A stretch of DNA of 64,000 bases from JAOZHU01 sp964632845 (GCA_964632845.1 CAZWDU010000010.1:9690-73689); one strand, 5' to 3'. Positions 1-7,388 are shown, numbered from the stretch's first letter. Notes: a model not told the origin generated them from the sequence alone. A program made the numbers and translations.

Positions 1-44
1 GTACAAGCACGATATAGGCTTCTTAATTCCTGAATGTGAATAGA

Positions 45-842
45 TCATAACATCGAACTGATTTTGGCTTGTCCGTATGCTGCTGTTTTGTTTCCGCCTA
101 CGTTAGCGTATTCCGCGTAACGTGCCAGCATGTACGTGGTCTTATTCCAAGGATTTTCTTTATCTTTCAACTCGTATGTGACGTAGCCTGTGAAGCCTGT
201 GACTTTCTTGTTCCGCATCACCGCCATCCGCGTCCGCAACTCATAACGGCTCACACCCACATTCTTCAACAACCAATCCTTGTAGGCTACATACTCTTCC
301 TTAGTGAAACGCCGTTCGTCGCTGAACTGGTTCCAGCACCGAATTAAGCTGCAAAACACCTTCACAGAGTCAGGAAACATCCAATGATAACCGCTATTCA
401 AATTAGCCAAGTAAGTTGGCGTCCTAAAATCCAACGTAAACCCATCAACCGCTTGAGCCTCTTTCTCCAAATCCCCATAACTCTTACAACTAATGCTCAT
501 CGAAGCAATCTGAAAAGTCGTATCAAAAATCAATGCACTATTCTGCTTCTTAAAGAAACTAAGCAGATACGCCGAATACTCGTCTTTCAAAAACCTAAAA
601 CCCACCTTGCAAGGAAACAACGGATCCAAAACATAACCATCCGCTGTGCGATTCTTGCTCTTGAACCGCAAAGGCGTCACACTGTAAGGCTTAGACACAT
701 TTAACTCATGCAGCAAACCCGAAGCAGCGGGGTCAACCTGACGGATAAAATGCAGCAATAAACCTCGCGCAACATGACCCGTAAAAAACGGCAAAACAAC
801 AGGCTTCTCAGCATACATCTCCAAAGTGATCTCAACAGGCAA
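45..842 (-). CDS. cas6: Cas6-family CRISPR RNA endoribonuclease
   Basis: Cas6-type RAMP endoribonuclease, the enzyme that cuts CRISPR precursor RNA within its repeat. The length of 265 residues fits the family. Visible support is the N-terminal stretch LPFFTGHVARGLLLHF (about residues 17-32), typical of archaeal Cas6 proteins, and the C-terminal glycine-rich RAMP loop VGGNKTAAYGQ (about 248-258). The catalytic histidine varies in this family and I do not assign it. No other cas gene and no repeat-spacer array lies in the window, so this is either the edge of a CRISPR locus continuing past base 1 or an orphan. The hairpin array at about 960-1275 lies directly 5' of its start codon on the same transcription path. 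The start is the first ATG, with no strong ribosome-binding site. Confidence 0.85.
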   Translation of the reverse strand: MPVEITLEMYAEKPVVLPFFTGHVARGLLLHFIRQVDPAASGLLHELNVSKPYSVTPLRFKSKNRTADGYVLDPLFPCKVGFRFLKDEYSAYLLSFFKKQNSALIFDTTFQIASMSISCKSYGDLEKEAQAVDGFTLDFRTPTYLANLNSGYHWMFPDSVKVFCSLIRCWNQFSDERRFTKEEYVAYKDWLLKNVGVSRYELRTRMAVMRNKKVTGFTGYVTYELKDKENPWNKTTYMLARYAEYANVGGNKTAAYGQAKISSML

Positions 843-959
843 CCCTATTCAACTCCCACAGATGGGATTTACGTTAGACGGAAACGATTCTTAGAATATA
901 GCTGCGATAAGAAGTTAAAACTTTCCAAAAATCGCTAAAAACCTATTATCATTCGAGAA

Positions 960-1275
960 GTAGTAGCCCAAAGTTCCCACCGCCGACTACTACCAAGATA
1001 AAATGAAAGAACAAACAACACACGTTTTTACAACTGTTGTTCTTCTTCTTTTCACTCACCCAGGTGGTTTTTAACTTCTTAAAAGAAGAAGAAGCGTGTC
1101 TGCACAACCACTTCTTCTTCTTTTAAAAGTAGTCGTCCAAGCCAAAAACAGAGTGGACTACTACTACCAGCCAACACTGGACATAACTGATAGAACAACA
1201 ACACTGAAAAATGCAGCTGTTGTTCTTCTTCTAACTGCTTGTTGTTGTTCACTGCAAATCAGCGCGAACAACAAC
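960..1275. repeat. Array of six inverted repeats with triplet-based arms
   Basis: This gene-free stretch holds six consecutive inverted repeats: 960-966/987-993 (GTAGTAG arms), 1008-1020/1035-1043 (one bulge), 1079-1094/1111-1126 (16 perfect base pairs), 1129-1139/1154-1164 (one mismatch), 1192-1200/1218-1226, and 1241-1250/1266-1275 (GTTGTTGTTC arms). Arms are short triplet runs (GTA, AAC, AAG or their complements) and loops are 14-26 bases. Hairpin centres are 44-77 bases apart. It is not a CRISPR array because the arms differ in sequence. It lies between the winged-helix regulator gene and cas6, all readable from the minus strand, so a read-through transcript would carry all six hairpins. 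Bases 843-959 hold only minor short palindromes. Function is unknown. Confidence 0.7.
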
Positions 1276-1296
1276 TTCTTGAGACAAAATTCTTGC

Positions 1297-2055
1297 TTAA
1301 ACTGCAGATTTGTCGCTGGAACTGCTTTTTTCTTGCTTTAGGTAATTTCTCCATTCTGAAATTGCTTTGAGCCCTTCGTTATGCTCTAACTCTAGAAAAT
1401 CCAAGAAAACGTCTCGCTTCTTTCTTAGCTCATAATCGCTTTCAACAACGCTCCAAATCTTTTCCAGGATATTCCACTGCTTTTCGCCAATAGACTCCCG
1501 AATATGCTGAATTGGTTGTCCCATGTAAAAGAAGCCCAAAGCCAAGCTGTCAAATGCGCTTCTGCGTAAAGCTTCATCTTTCTTGGGAAAAAGATTCGTT
1601 ATGGTGAACGCTGTAAAAGTTACATAACTATAACTAGTGTTGTATGTCAATTCAACATTTAACGCGGACCTTACCCTCGAGAACAGTTCTTGTTCAAAAC
1701 CAGCGCTGGCAAATTTATTCCACTTCTTAAAAACAAATAACAGGTCTTCATGAGCTTTTGCGATCTCGCGAAATTCAGGAACAGTGAAATTCAACTCGCC
1801 TGAACGAGTCATATAAAAAATTAAACCATAAAAAGTCAACGAATACAAGCGTAGCTCTTTTCCTCTGGGCGCAGTTCTCTCTAGGCGGAAACTGATTAGG
1901 CCTTTCTGGCATAGCTCGGAGATAGTCCTTAAAACTGTTGAATAGTTCTTTTTGGTTTTCTTGGCTATTTCTTCGACGCTTGCTTCGTTATGGAACGTAA
2001 GATAGTTTAGCGGGGGCAACAGGCTTTTCATCTTTTTGCTCTTTTCATTATGCAT
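1297..2055 (-). CDS. Winged-helix DNA-binding protein, probable autoregulated repressor
   Basis: Protein of about 252 residues with an N-terminal winged helix-turn-helix: the segment EEIAKKTKKNYSTVLRTISE fits a recognition-helix unit and is followed by the wing segment LRLYSLTFYG. The rest is helical, with no recognised ligand domain. The ATG at 2055 is preferred; a GTG at 2076 and an ATG at 2031 are alternatives, and the first two starts fall inside the repeated ATTATGCA boxes. It diverges from the AbrB-type gene at 2140, with shared boxes between them, which suggests that it controls both. With the integrase downstream it looks like part of a mobile element. No family name can be given with confidence. 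Confidence 0.65.
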   Translation of the reverse strand: MHNEKSKKMKSLLPPLNYLTFHNEASVEEIAKKTKKNYSTVLRTISELCQKGLISFRLERTAPRGKELRLYSLTFYGLIFYMTRSGELNFTVPEFREIAKAHEDLLFVFKKWNKFASAGFEQELFSRVRSALNVELTYNTSYSYVTFTAFTITNLFPKKDEALRRSAFDSLALGFFYMGQPIQHIRESIGEKQWNILEKIWSVVESDYELRKKRDVFLDFLELEHNEGLKAISEWRNYLKQEKSSSSDKSAV

Positions 2056-2127
2056 GAGTACGCCACTATTATGCACAAAAAACGTTAATATGGAATATAA
2101 ACTTAATTATGCACAACAACGCATAAT
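2047..2127. promoter_or_regulatory. Repeated ATTATGCA operator boxes in a divergent promoter
   Basis: ATTATGCAT at 2047-2055, ATTATGCAC at 2068-2076 (21 bases on, two helical turns) and ATTATGCAC at 2106-2114 are direct repeats. GCATAAT at 2121-2127 is the inverted copy and forms a palindrome with 2106-2112 (8-base spacer). A TATA-like GAATATAAAC at about 2093-2102 serves the plus-strand AbrB-type gene, and the palindrome lies just downstream of it, a position expected for a repressor. The first two boxes overlap the start of the minus-strand regulator gene. Confidence 0.6.
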
Positions 2128-2139
2128 GGAGAAACAAAC

Positions 2140-2346
2140 ATGCCCATAATAAGACGCATCATAGACATTGGCAACAGCAAAGCAATAACAATCCCCAAAT
2201 CATGGATCACAAACGCTGAGGACGAAGCAGGAAAAAAAGTAATAGCCCTCGCATTGGAAGTCGACGGATCCATAACGCTTCAACCCGTCTTCGAGAAACA
2301 AACCAATTTTGAGAAAACCGAACATACAACCCAATCCCCACTCTAA
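2140..2346 (+). CDS. AbrB/SpoVT-type DNA-binding protein
   Basis: A 68-residue protein with the swapped-hairpin AbrB fold signature near the N-terminus (GNSKAITIPKSWI, residues 11-23), as in MazE/AbrB-type antitoxins and archaeal transcription regulators. The last 20 residues are polar and probably disordered. It has a GGAG-type ribosome-binding site about 10 bases before the ATG, and it directly precedes the integrase gene (22-base gap), so both are probably co-transcribed from the promoter at about 2093. No toxin partner is seen beside it, so a regulator of the integrase is more likely than an antitoxin. Confidence 0.75.
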   Translation: MPIIRRIIDIGNSKAITIPKSWITNAEDEAGKKVIALALEVDGSITLQPVFEKQTNFEKTEHTTQSPL

Positions 2347-2367
2347 ACAAATCAATGGTGCAGAAGG

Positions 2368-3651
2368 ATGGCTGGACTTACACAAACGCAAACACCCTTC
2401 GACAGCGAATTTGGCAACAAAGCCGGTACTAAAACAGGTAAGTCGGAAACCGAAGAATCCGCCGGCTCCAGCCTCCACTGCCCACAATGCGGATCCAAAA
2501 AACTCTGGCGCGACGGCAACCGATATTCTCAATTTAACGACAAAATCCAGCGGTGGCTCTGCCGAAACTGCGGACTCCGCTTTTCCGACCTCCAAGACAT
2601 GAAAAAAGCTTGGAGCACGATCGAACGCGTTGAAAGAATTGATACGAAGTCATTAAAAAGCACAGACGACATAATTACCTCTCGCCAAATACGCGTCAAG
2701 GAGACGAAAAATTTGGGTCCGGAGCAAACAACCATACAACAAGTTCCGGAAAGAATGGAAGACGTCAAAGGAAAACTAGTGCAATTCGCTTGGAGACTAC
2801 AACAAGAAGGATACGCGTTCGAAACAGTAAGAGTAAACAGCAGCTGCCTAAGAGCCCTAATCAACAGAGGCGCCAACTTAGCAGACCCAGAAAGCGTCAA
2901 AGAAGCCTTAGCAAGAGAGCAAAACTGGAGCCCAGCAAGAAAACGTAACGCAATAAACGCCTATACCCTGTTCCTGAAAGTAAACGGATTAATCTGGAGC
3001 AAACCAAAATGCAAAGTCCCACAAAAATTCCCATTCATACCCACCGAACAAGAAATCGACGCCCTAATCGCAGGATCAGGCAGAAAAAACGCAGCCTACC
3101 TTCAACTTCTCAAAGAAACTGCTATGCGCTCAGGAGAAGCAAAACGCTTAGAATGGATAGACATAGACCGCGAAAAAAACATAATAACACTCAACCAACC
3201 CGAAAAAGGCTCAAACCCAAGAATGTGGCGAGTCACTACAACACTGATAGAAATGCTAAACGCCCTGCCGAGAAACAGTCCAGAAGTTTTCACTGGCTCC
3301 TTAAGAGCAATGAAAACAACCTTCGTCAAAACCCGCAAACGACTAGCACAAACACTACAAAACCCACGCCTACTAAGAATAACATTCCACACACTAAGAC
3401 ACTGGAAAGCCACAATGCTCTACCACCAAACCAAAGACCCATACTACGTACAACACTTCCTTGGACACAAATCGCTAAAATCAACCGAGATATACATAAA
3501 CATCGAACACACACTCTTTGAAGCTGGCGCCAACGACCAATTCACAGTACGAATCGCCGAAAAACCCGAAGAAATCAAAGAGCTGCTAGAAGTAGGCTTC
3601 GAGTACGTCTGTCAGAAAGATACGTTAATATTCCTGAGGAAACGCAAATGA
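2368..3651 (+). CDS. Tyrosine recombinase (integrase) with N-terminal zinc ribbon
   Basis: Site-specific recombinase of 427 residues. It has an N-terminal zinc ribbon with Cys38-x2-Cys41 and Cys65-x2-Cys68, a SAM-like core-binding region at about 130-210, and a catalytic domain with the complete tyrosine-recombinase set: Arg254 (AMRSGE), His341 and Arg344 (HTLRH), His367 (LGHKS) and Tyr376 (TEIYI). The protein ends in a tail, GFEYVCQKDTLIFLRKRK, which I recognise as a recurrent C-terminus of archaeal integrases. It stops 45 bases before a tRNA-His gene and runs toward it, as expected for an element integrated at a tRNA locus. The zinc ribbon resembles those of transposases and may help DNA binding. 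The gene appears intact. Confidence 0.9.
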   Translation: MAGLTQTQTPFDSEFGNKAGTKTGKSETEESAGSSLHCPQCGSKKLWRDGNRYSQFNDKIQRWLCRNCGLRFSDLQDMKKAWSTIERVERIDTKSLKSTDDIITSRQIRVKETKNLGPEQTTIQQVPERMEDVKGKLVQFAWRLQQEGYAFETVRVNSSCLRALINRGANLADPESVKEALAREQNWSPARKRNAINAYTLFLKVNGLIWSKPKCKVPQKFPFIPTEQEIDALIAGSGRKNAAYLQLLKETAMRSGEAKRLEWIDIDREKNIITLNQPEKGSNPRMWRVTTTLIEMLNALPRNSPEVFTGSLRAMKTTFVKTRKRLAQTLQNPRLLRITFHTLRHWKATMLYHQTKDPYYVQHFLGHKSLKSTEIYINIEHTLFEAGANDQFTVRIAEKPEEIKELLEVGFEYVCQKDTLIFLRKRK

Positions 3652-3696
3652 TAACAAAACTTGACGTCGCCAGTGGCCGAAGACTTCCAAAATGCG

Positions 3697-3769
3697 GCCG
3701 AGGTGAGGTAGCTTGGTAGCCTAGAGGCCTGTGGAGCCTTTTGCCTGGGTTCAAATCCCAGCCTCGGCC
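3697..3769 (+). tRNA. tRNA-His (anticodon GUG)
   Basis: A complete cloverleaf can be drawn: acceptor GCCGAGG with CCTCGGC, U8, D stem AGGT with GCCT, anticodon stem GAGGC with GCCTT, loop CTGTGGA with anticodon GTG, variable region TTGC, and T arm CTGGG-TTCAAAT-CCCAG. The discriminator base is C73 (base 3769), and a G at 3696 supplies the extra G-1 that marks histidine tRNAs. No intron and no encoded CCA. The gene lies just downstream of the integrase and is the likely attachment locus. I found no second copy of its 3' end in the window. Confidence 0.93.
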
Positions 3770-3827
3770 CCTTTGAAACAGCAAAAGTTATTTTCATTTT
3801 ATATCCTTCTAAGAATGAGGGTGCAAT

Positions 3828-4103
3828 TTGAGGGTTAACCGTAGGGTAGTGGTGCTGGTTGTTGTTGCCGTGGCAGTGGCGGCTGTGGGTCTGCTGGCTT
3901 GGGCACCGTGGCTTAGCGATGATTACGTTGTTGAATGCGTAGTGGAAAAGTTGGGTGGTTCAGATGTGCACTTTAATTATCTTGGTGAGGATATGGCGAT
4001 AAAAGATATTCCTAAAAAGGTTAGTTGGTTTCCATTTGGGCGGTACGTTACGTTTTCAGGTGAAGCCGACTGGTTTGTAAGCTTCTACGGCAACGTTTTC
4101 TGA
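3828..4103 (+). CDS. Small protein with one N-terminal membrane segment
   Basis: A 91-residue protein read from a TTG preceded by GAGGGTG (3817-3823), with a TTTATAT promoter element about 30 bases upstream. It starts with two arginines and a hydrophobic segment (about residues 7-24), followed by a short polar domain with predicted beta content (FPFGRYVTFSGEADWFVSFYG near the C-terminus). It looks like a membrane-anchored or secreted small protein. I do not recognise a family. It sits between the tRNA-His gene and the integrase stump, within the accessory segment. Confidence 0.55.
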   Translation: MRVNRRVVVLVVVAVAVAAVGLLAWAPWLSDDYVVECVVEKLGGSDVHFNYLGEDMAIKDIPKKVSWFPFGRYVTFSGEADWFVSFYGNVF

Positions 4104-4135
4104 TAGTCTATTCAATTGTCTCGCTGGATAAAGCC

Positions 4136-4255
4136 ATGACGACGGACTCAACGGAAGCGGCAAGTCCCAAAGCTTGCTTTGCCTGTGATGGCGGGACAGG
4201 ATTACAGTACGTGACTGAAATGGATGGGCTGAAATTTTTCGAGAAACGCAAATAA
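4136..4255 (+). pseudogene. Probable C-terminal remnant of an integrase
   Basis: A 39-codon reading frame whose last 18 residues (GLQYVTEMDGLKFFEKRK) align without gaps to the last 18 residues of the intact integrase upstream (GFEYVCQKDTLIFLRKRK), with 9 identities and the same stop position. Before this tail is a CFAC motif and a short polar stretch with no integrase similarity. The simplest reading is the stump of a second integrase left beside the tRNA-His gene by an earlier insertion. A functional 39-residue zinc peptide cannot be excluded. Confidence 0.45.
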
Positions 4256-4747
4256 GCAACAATTCTCTCTTTTTCATATGTCTTGTCAGTAGAGCAATCA
4301 CGTATGACGGAACTAACAGAGGAGCAAGCCACACAAAACTTGTACCCGTGAACCTTAGTTCTTACCCAACCGTGACACATGACGAGACACGGGCAAAATT
4401 CCCATAAGGAGAGAACTTGGCACAGAGGAGCGCAATGCTCTGCAATGAAGTCAAGAGTTAGTTGTGTGGGAGACAACAGCCCGTCAAAGAAGAGCAAAGT
4501 AGATTTTAACATGCTTTCGCGGTTTGCTGCCGTAGCGCCGAGCGCATGCACAGAAGCCAAACGTTGCGCAAGAAGATGTTATTTAGAATTTTTCTCAAGA
4601 TTTGACAGTACACTCTCAAGTTAAGGCTTGACGTCGCTTGCGCTCCGCCTCGCTCGTTCCAGACGAGGCTGCAAAATTGAACAATAGGCTATCTGAAATA
4701 CCGATAACGCAGCATCGCAAAAATGAAATCCATTTCAACCTGCAATT
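4256..4747. other. Gene-poor spacer in the accessory segment
   Basis: No convincing gene. A minus-strand open frame (about 4108-4560, 150 codons, TTG start) is Cys-rich but has no recognisable domain and overlaps the integrase remnant on the other strand. A 6-bp hairpin (GCCTCG 4647-4652 with CGAGGC 4664-4669) lies near its end. The 11-base string CTTGACGTCGC occurs at 4627-4637 and also at 3660-3670, right after the integrase stop. Confidence 0.4.
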
Positions 4748-4935
4748 TCCTTGACCCGCTTGGATTTACTTATCCCTATATGGGCGGGTTTACCCAAGCA
4801 TTGGGCACGGTGGGCGCGGGCGCATTTGTTCCCACGCTGTAGAGAGCTTAACTTAGGTGAGCGCCCCGCTCTTCAGTGAAGTTAAGTGTTAAGTTACGTG
4901 GGGCACACTCATCCGCGACAAAATATTGCGCCGCT
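4748..4935. ncRNA. Candidate structured RNA of unknown family
   Basis: GC-rich, non-coding and rich in nested complementarity. CCCAA-GCA-TTGGG forms a hairpin at 4793-4805. An outer CCCACG/CGTGGG pair encloses CTTAACTT/AAGTTAAG, which encloses GAGCG-CCC-CGCTC, over roughly 4830-4905. I looked for diagnostic motifs of SRP RNA, RNase P RNA and 5S rRNA on both strands and did not find them. It sits directly before the tyrS promoter. Strand and ends are unknown; it may equally be a decayed element end. Confidence 0.25.
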
Positions 4936-4975
4936 GCAAGTCTTATTTTGCGCTTGTTGTGCCTTGCTGACAGGC

Positions 4976-4987
4976 TAAATTTTTAAG
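4976..4987 (+). promoter_or_regulatory. TATA box for tyrS
   Basis: AT-rich AAATTTTTAAG is followed about 55 bases later by the tyrS GTG codon. Transcription would start near 5008-5012, so the strong purine string AGGAGGT at 5004-5010 probably lies at the start site rather than acting as a ribosome-binding site. Confidence 0.45.
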
Positions 4988-5038
4988 TTCAGCCTTCACA
5001 TTAGGAGGTTAGAAAGTTAAAAGCAGGCTGGGTAACAC

Positions 5039-6115
5039 GTGAACATAGAAGAGAAAATTGAGTTAATCTGCAGACCGCCAACTGAAGAAGTGCTTACGGT
5101 AGATGAGCTTCGGCAGCTGCTGGAAACCAACGAGCATCCAGGGCATTATATTGGCTTTGAGATTTCAGGCATGCTCCACTTAGGCAATTTTGTGGTTTCT
5201 GGCTTCAAAATAAACGATTTGCTTAAGGCAGGCATGCGCTGCCAAGTTTTTCTCGCAGATTGGCACAGCTTCATCAACAACAAGTTCGGCGGCGACTGGG
5301 ACAAGATTTTAGCCGCAACAAAATACTACGAGAAAGCGTTCAAGTTTTTCTGTCCCGGCGTCAAAGTCGTGGTAGGCTCTGAGCTTTACCATAATAATGA
5401 TGCATACTGGCGGAACTTGCTGCGGTTTTCGAAGCACATGACGTTGAGCCGCACTTTGCGGTGCATGACGATTATGGGTAGAAGCGAGAATGAAAAATTG
5501 GATTTGTCGCAGTATTTTTATGCGCCTTTGCAGGCTACGGATATTCATGAGATTGGAGCGGATATTCCTCACGGCGGCATGGACCAGCGGAAAGCGCACA
5601 TTTTGGCGCGGGAAGTTTTTCCGAAGATGGGTTGGGCGAAGCCTGTGGCGGTTCACCATCATGTGCTGATGGGGATAGCGGAGCCTGTTAAGCTTGAGAC
5701 TAAGGATAAGCTGGAGCAGGTTATCGCCAGCAAAATGAGCAAGTCCAAGCCGTGGACAGCGATATTTGTGCATGACACGGCAGCGGAGATAAAGGATAAG
5801 CTGCGGAGAGCGTGGTGTCCTGAACGGTCTGTGGAGATGAATCCGTTGCTGGAAATCGCCAAACACGTGATATTCCATGAGAAAAGCGCGTTTACGATTG
5901 AGCGTCCCGCTAAATTCGGCGGTTCAGTGACGTTTGAAAGCATTGGTGAGTTGGAGAAGGCGTATGGTGAAGGCAAACTGCACCCGCAGGACCTTAAAAA
6001 CGGCGTGGCAGAGGAACTTGCAGCTTTGCTTGAGCCGGTTCGGCGCTATTTTGAGGCTGACAAAGAAGCTAAAGAGTGCTTGGATGTGGTGCGGGAAGCT
6101 AAAGTGACAAGGTAG
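5039..6115 (+). CDS. tyrS: Tyrosyl-tRNA synthetase, archaeal type
   Basis: Class I aminoacyl-tRNA synthetase that charges tRNA-Tyr in the cytoplasm. The 358 residues match the compact archaeal/eukaryotic form. The Rossmann-fold HIGH-type motif is HLGN (47-50), the KMSKS motif is exact (232-236), and the stretch AQ-x-ATDIHEIGADIPHG-type (about 162-180) with GMDQRKAH (about 180-187) carries the tyrosine-binding residues of archaeal TyrRS. The start is GTG; an in-frame TAA six bases upstream rules out an earlier start. The Toprim gene follows after only five bases, so the two form an operon. Confidence 0.92.
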   Translation: MNIEEKIELICRPPTEEVLTVDELRQLLETNEHPGHYIGFEISGMLHLGNFVVSGFKINDLLKAGMRCQVFLADWHSFINNKFGGDWDKILAATKYYEKAFKFFCPGVKVVVGSELYHNNDAYWRNLLRFSKHMTLSRTLRCMTIMGRSENEKLDLSQYFYAPLQATDIHEIGADIPHGGMDQRKAHILAREVFPKMGWAKPVAVHHHVLMGIAEPVKLETKDKLEQVIASKMSKSKPWTAIFVHDTAAEIKDKLRRAWCPERSVEMNPLLEIAKHVIFHEKSAFTIERPAKFGGSVTFESIGELEKAYGEGKLHPQDLKNGVAEELAALLEPVRRYFEADKEAKECLDVVREAKVTR

Positions 6116-6120
6116 ACATT

Positions 6121-6543
6121 TTGTCGACGCGTCTTAAAGAGAAACAGGAAAAAATCCTCCAAATCCTAAATGCAGTAGTGGAAGAGTCAGCAAAGGGCAC
6201 GCCGATAATTGTGGAAGGCAAAAAGGATGTTGAAGCGTTGCGCGGTTTCGGCGTTGAAGGTGCAATAATAACGGCTAAAACAGGCGGCAGGTCTTTTTTG
6301 GATGTTGTCTCGGAAATAGAGCAGGCTGGAGCTGGGGAGGTTGTTTTGTTTTTGGATTTTGACAGGCGCGGGAAAGAAGGCACAAAGCTTCTGAAGCAGC
6401 ATTTTGAGCGGGAGAAGATTAAGGTTAACGTGAGTTGTTGGCGTGCGCTTTTGGCTTTGGTTGGGAAAGAAATTCAGTGTGTTGAGGGTTTAGCTGCGTA
6501 TATGGAGACTTTGCGGGTTAAGATTGGTGTTTCGGCGAGTTAG
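6121..6543 (+). CDS. Small Toprim-domain protein (UPF0292-like)
   Basis: A 140-residue protein made of one Toprim domain: IIVEGKKDVEAL (about 29-40) supplies the conserved Glu32, and LFLDFDRRG supplies Asp79-x-Asp81, the metal-binding pair of primases, topoisomerases and OLD nucleases. The length and arrangement fit the archaeal UPF0292 group of stand-alone Toprim proteins, whose function is not established; a nucleic-acid phosphotransfer role is inferred. The start is TTG, five bases after the tyrS stop, so translation is probably coupled. Confidence 0.8.
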   Translation: MSTRLKEKQEKILQILNAVVEESAKGTPIIVEGKKDVEALRGFGVEGAIITAKTGGRSFLDVVSEIEQAGAGEVVLFLDFDRRGKEGTKLLKQHFEREKIKVNVSCWRALLALVGKEIQCVEGLAAYMETLRVKIGVSAS

Positions 6544-6578
6544 GTTTCGCTGTTAGTGCTGGGTGGATGTGTTGTTGG

Positions 6579-6615
6579 GAAGAGATATAAACATGACATA
6601 AGTAATATTTATGTG
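6579..6615 (+). promoter_or_regulatory. TATA box and leaderless start of the molybdopterin oxidoreductase gene
   Basis: GATATAAACA at about 6580-6589 is an archaeal TATA box. A start site 25-27 bases downstream falls at about 6606-6612, immediately before the in-frame GTG at 6613, which suggests a leaderless transcript and argues against the longer frame starting at 6556. Confidence 0.55.
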
Positions 6616-7287
6616 GGGGCAACTGAAACAATAAAACACTCCCAAGAATTAATTCCCGCAGCCGTTGCAGTGTTGCTGTTAATTTTAGTCGGCGTCGGCA
6701 TTTACCTTCGAAACCAGCCGCCGCAAACCTTGTATCCGCAGGAAATCAGGGAATATGAAGGCGAAAACCTATCCTCGATAAGTACCTTCAGAGAAAACTC
6801 AATCAAAGGACCACAGCACGTGCCCAACGCAACGTACCGCTTAACCATAACAGGGCTCGTAAATAACACTGCATCCTACACGTACGATGAAGTTCTAAAC
6901 AGCTTCCCAAAATACCAGAAAGTCGTTACGCTGCACTGCGTGGAAGGCTGGTCAGCGAAAATTCTCTGGGAAGGCTTCCTACTGAAAGACTTGCTGCAAG
7001 CCGCGGGGATAGACAACCGAACGCAGGTAGTAATATTCCGCGCGTACGACGGCTACTCAACTTCGTTATCTTTGGACTACCTCTTGAACAATGATATACT
7101 CATCGCGTACAAAATGAACGGCGTAATTCTTCCGCCTGAAAGAGGCTACCCGTTTGAACTTGTCGCCGAAAGTAAATGGGGCTACAAATGGGTAAAGTGG
7201 ATAACAGAAATCGAGCTATCCGACAACGTAGGCTACACGGGCTACTGGGAAAGCAGAGGCTACCCAAACAACGCGGACATACCCTAA
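6613..7287 (+). CDS. Membrane-anchored molybdopterin-dependent oxidoreductase domain protein
   Basis: About 224 residues from the GTG at 6613. One N-terminal transmembrane segment (about 15-32) anchors a sulfite-oxidase-type molybdopterin domain facing outward. The fold is supported by LTITGLVNN (strand), the ligand cysteine in VVTLHCVEGW (Cys109), KDLLQAAGI, and the signature GYPFELVAESKWGYKWVKW near the C-terminus. The family includes sulfite oxidase and the methionine sulfoxide reductase MsrP/YedY; the substrate here is unknown. Only the molybdopterin domain is present, with no heme or dimerisation domain. A longer start at 6556 is possible but would precede the promoter. Confidence 0.8.
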   Translation: MGATETIKHSQELIPAAVAVLLLILVGVGIYLRNQPPQTLYPQEIREYEGENLSSISTFRENSIKGPQHVPNATYRLTITGLVNNTASYTYDEVLNSFPKYQKVVTLHCVEGWSAKILWEGFLLKDLLQAAGIDNRTQVVIFRAYDGYSTSLSLDYLLNNDILIAYKMNGVILPPERGYPFELVAESKWGYKWVKWITEIELSDNVGYTGYWESRGYPNNADIP

Positions 7288-7388
7288 CTCACTCCTAACT
7301 ACACGACAATGCCTACTTTCCGATTCACTCCTGTTGCAACACAAAAACTTTGTCTCTAGCCCCAACTAGTTTTGCACTGAAGGTTCGG

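Noticed and set aside
960..1275. CRISPR array next to cas6
   Set aside because: Inverted repeats differ in sequence, there are no identical direct repeats and no uniform spacers.
1096..1341. Plus-strand 81-codon frame through the hairpin array
   Set aside because: Its Leu, Val and Ser runs come from the triplet-based hairpin arms; composition is unlike the neighbouring genes.
3697..3769. Duplicated tRNA 3' end as an att site inside the window
   Set aside because: No second copy of the T-arm and acceptor sequence was found in the 64 kb.
4108..4560. Minus-strand 150-codon Cys-rich frame
   Set aside because: No recognisable domain, TTG start, unusual composition, and it overlaps a plus-strand frame with integrase similarity.
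4748..4935. SRP RNA, RNase P RNA or 5S rRNA
   Set aside because: The conserved motifs of each (SRP helix 8 loop, RNase P CR-I and CR-V, 5S loop sequences) are missing on both strands.
6556..6612. Longer N-terminus of the molybdopterin oxidoreductase
   Set aside because: These codons overlap a clear TATA box; the GTG at 6613 fits a leaderless start and places the membrane helix near the N-terminus.
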